A stretch of DNA of 5,601 nucleotides from assembly GCA_020723225.1 (NCBI GenBank), contig DYJG01000207.1, forward strand, positions 1 through 5,601. The letters are read 5' to 3'. Under the pieces are notes generated by a model that made no database searches, was not told the DNA's origin, and saw only the letters and a program-made list of their open reading frames with translations. This document shows positions 5,487 to 5,601 of this stretch, piece after piece. The DNA comes from Desulfobacca acetoxidans. Lineage in GTDB: Bacteria; Desulfobacterota; Desulfobaccia; Desulfobaccales; 0-14-0-80-60-11. Position 1 is the stretch's first letter, and every line of letters starts with the position of its first letter. Position numbers and translations under genes: made by a program.

Positions 5487-5563
5487 GCCCCCCTCACCCC
5501 GACCCTCTCCCCCCGCCAATTAGCCGTAGGGGGGAAGGGAACCATTTGGGCGGGGGGAGAGGG
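5487..5563. repeat. GC-rich REP-like palindromic intergenic repeat
   Basis: A 15-bp perfect inverted repeat pairs 5503-5517 (CCCTCTCCCCCCGCC) with 5549-5563 around a 31-nt loop, preceded by CCCCTCACCCCGA. Translated on the plus strand this type of repeat reads APLTPTLSP, a spurious peptide I recognise from dispersed palindromic repeats in many bacterial genomes. An internal G-run at 5529-5534 can pair with 5509-5514 instead, giving a competing stem with a 14-nt loop. It lies upstream of the transglycosylase promoter region, outside any gene. The surrounding bases 5411-5486 and 5564-5601 show nothing else I can name. Confidence 0.7.
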
Positions 5564-5601
5564 AGAAAAAAGTGGTGTCCAACCAAAGCTTGGACGGGAA
5601 A

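Noticed and set aside
5449..5601. Plus-strand open frame from the ATG at 5449 to the window end
   Set aside because: It reads MGLWRAPGKREKRAPLTPTLSP, the familiar false peptide from a GC-rich palindromic intergenic repeat, and has no ribosome site.

Overview
The window is a GC-rich bacterial chromosomal segment with one truncated gene and three complete ones. Protein family choice, codon style and the repeat-filled spacers suggest a Gram-negative bacterium, perhaps a deltaproteobacterium (Desulfobacterota). That placement is a guess from general resemblance. A Gram-negative envelope is supported better, by an exported lytic transglycosylase with DUF4124-like segments.

Layout. Bases 1-246 hold the C-terminal 81 codons of an unrecognised + strand gene. 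Bases 363-1559 (+) encode an FAD-dependent oxidoreductase of the D-amino-acid oxidase/sarcosine oxidase (DAO) fold. Bases 1658-3205 (+) encode an L-glutamate gamma-semialdehyde (1-pyrroline-5-carboxylate) dehydrogenase of the RocA type. Bases 3332-5314 (-) encode a 660-residue exported lytic transglycosylase that converges on the dehydrogenase. Bases 5315-5601 hold the transglycosylase promoter region and a GC-rich palindromic repeat, with no convincing gene.

Metabolism. The dehydrogenase performs the last step of proline or ornithine breakdown to glutamate. No PutA-type proline dehydrogenase is in view. The adjacent DAO-fold flavoprotein is therefore a reasonable, unproven candidate for the enzyme that supplies pyrroline-5-carboxylate, by analogy with the DAO-family beta subunit of archaeal dye-linked L-proline dehydrogenase.

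The most unusual feature is in the spacers. All three spacers between genes are almost completely occupied by one kind of structure: a run of 7-bp units followed by a run of the same units on the opposite strand. The unit sequence differs in each spacer (about AGTTCCG, AGTGATC and CGTTTTT), yet when read in the repeat direction all 29 units carry GT at positions 2-3. The arrays begin at, or within 4 nt of, the preceding stop codon. The middle one is exactly 11 x 7 = 77 bp. A second point of interest is the transglycosylase, which carries five spaced copies of a DUF4124-like motif in long Ala/Pro-rich linkers ahead of its catalytic domain.
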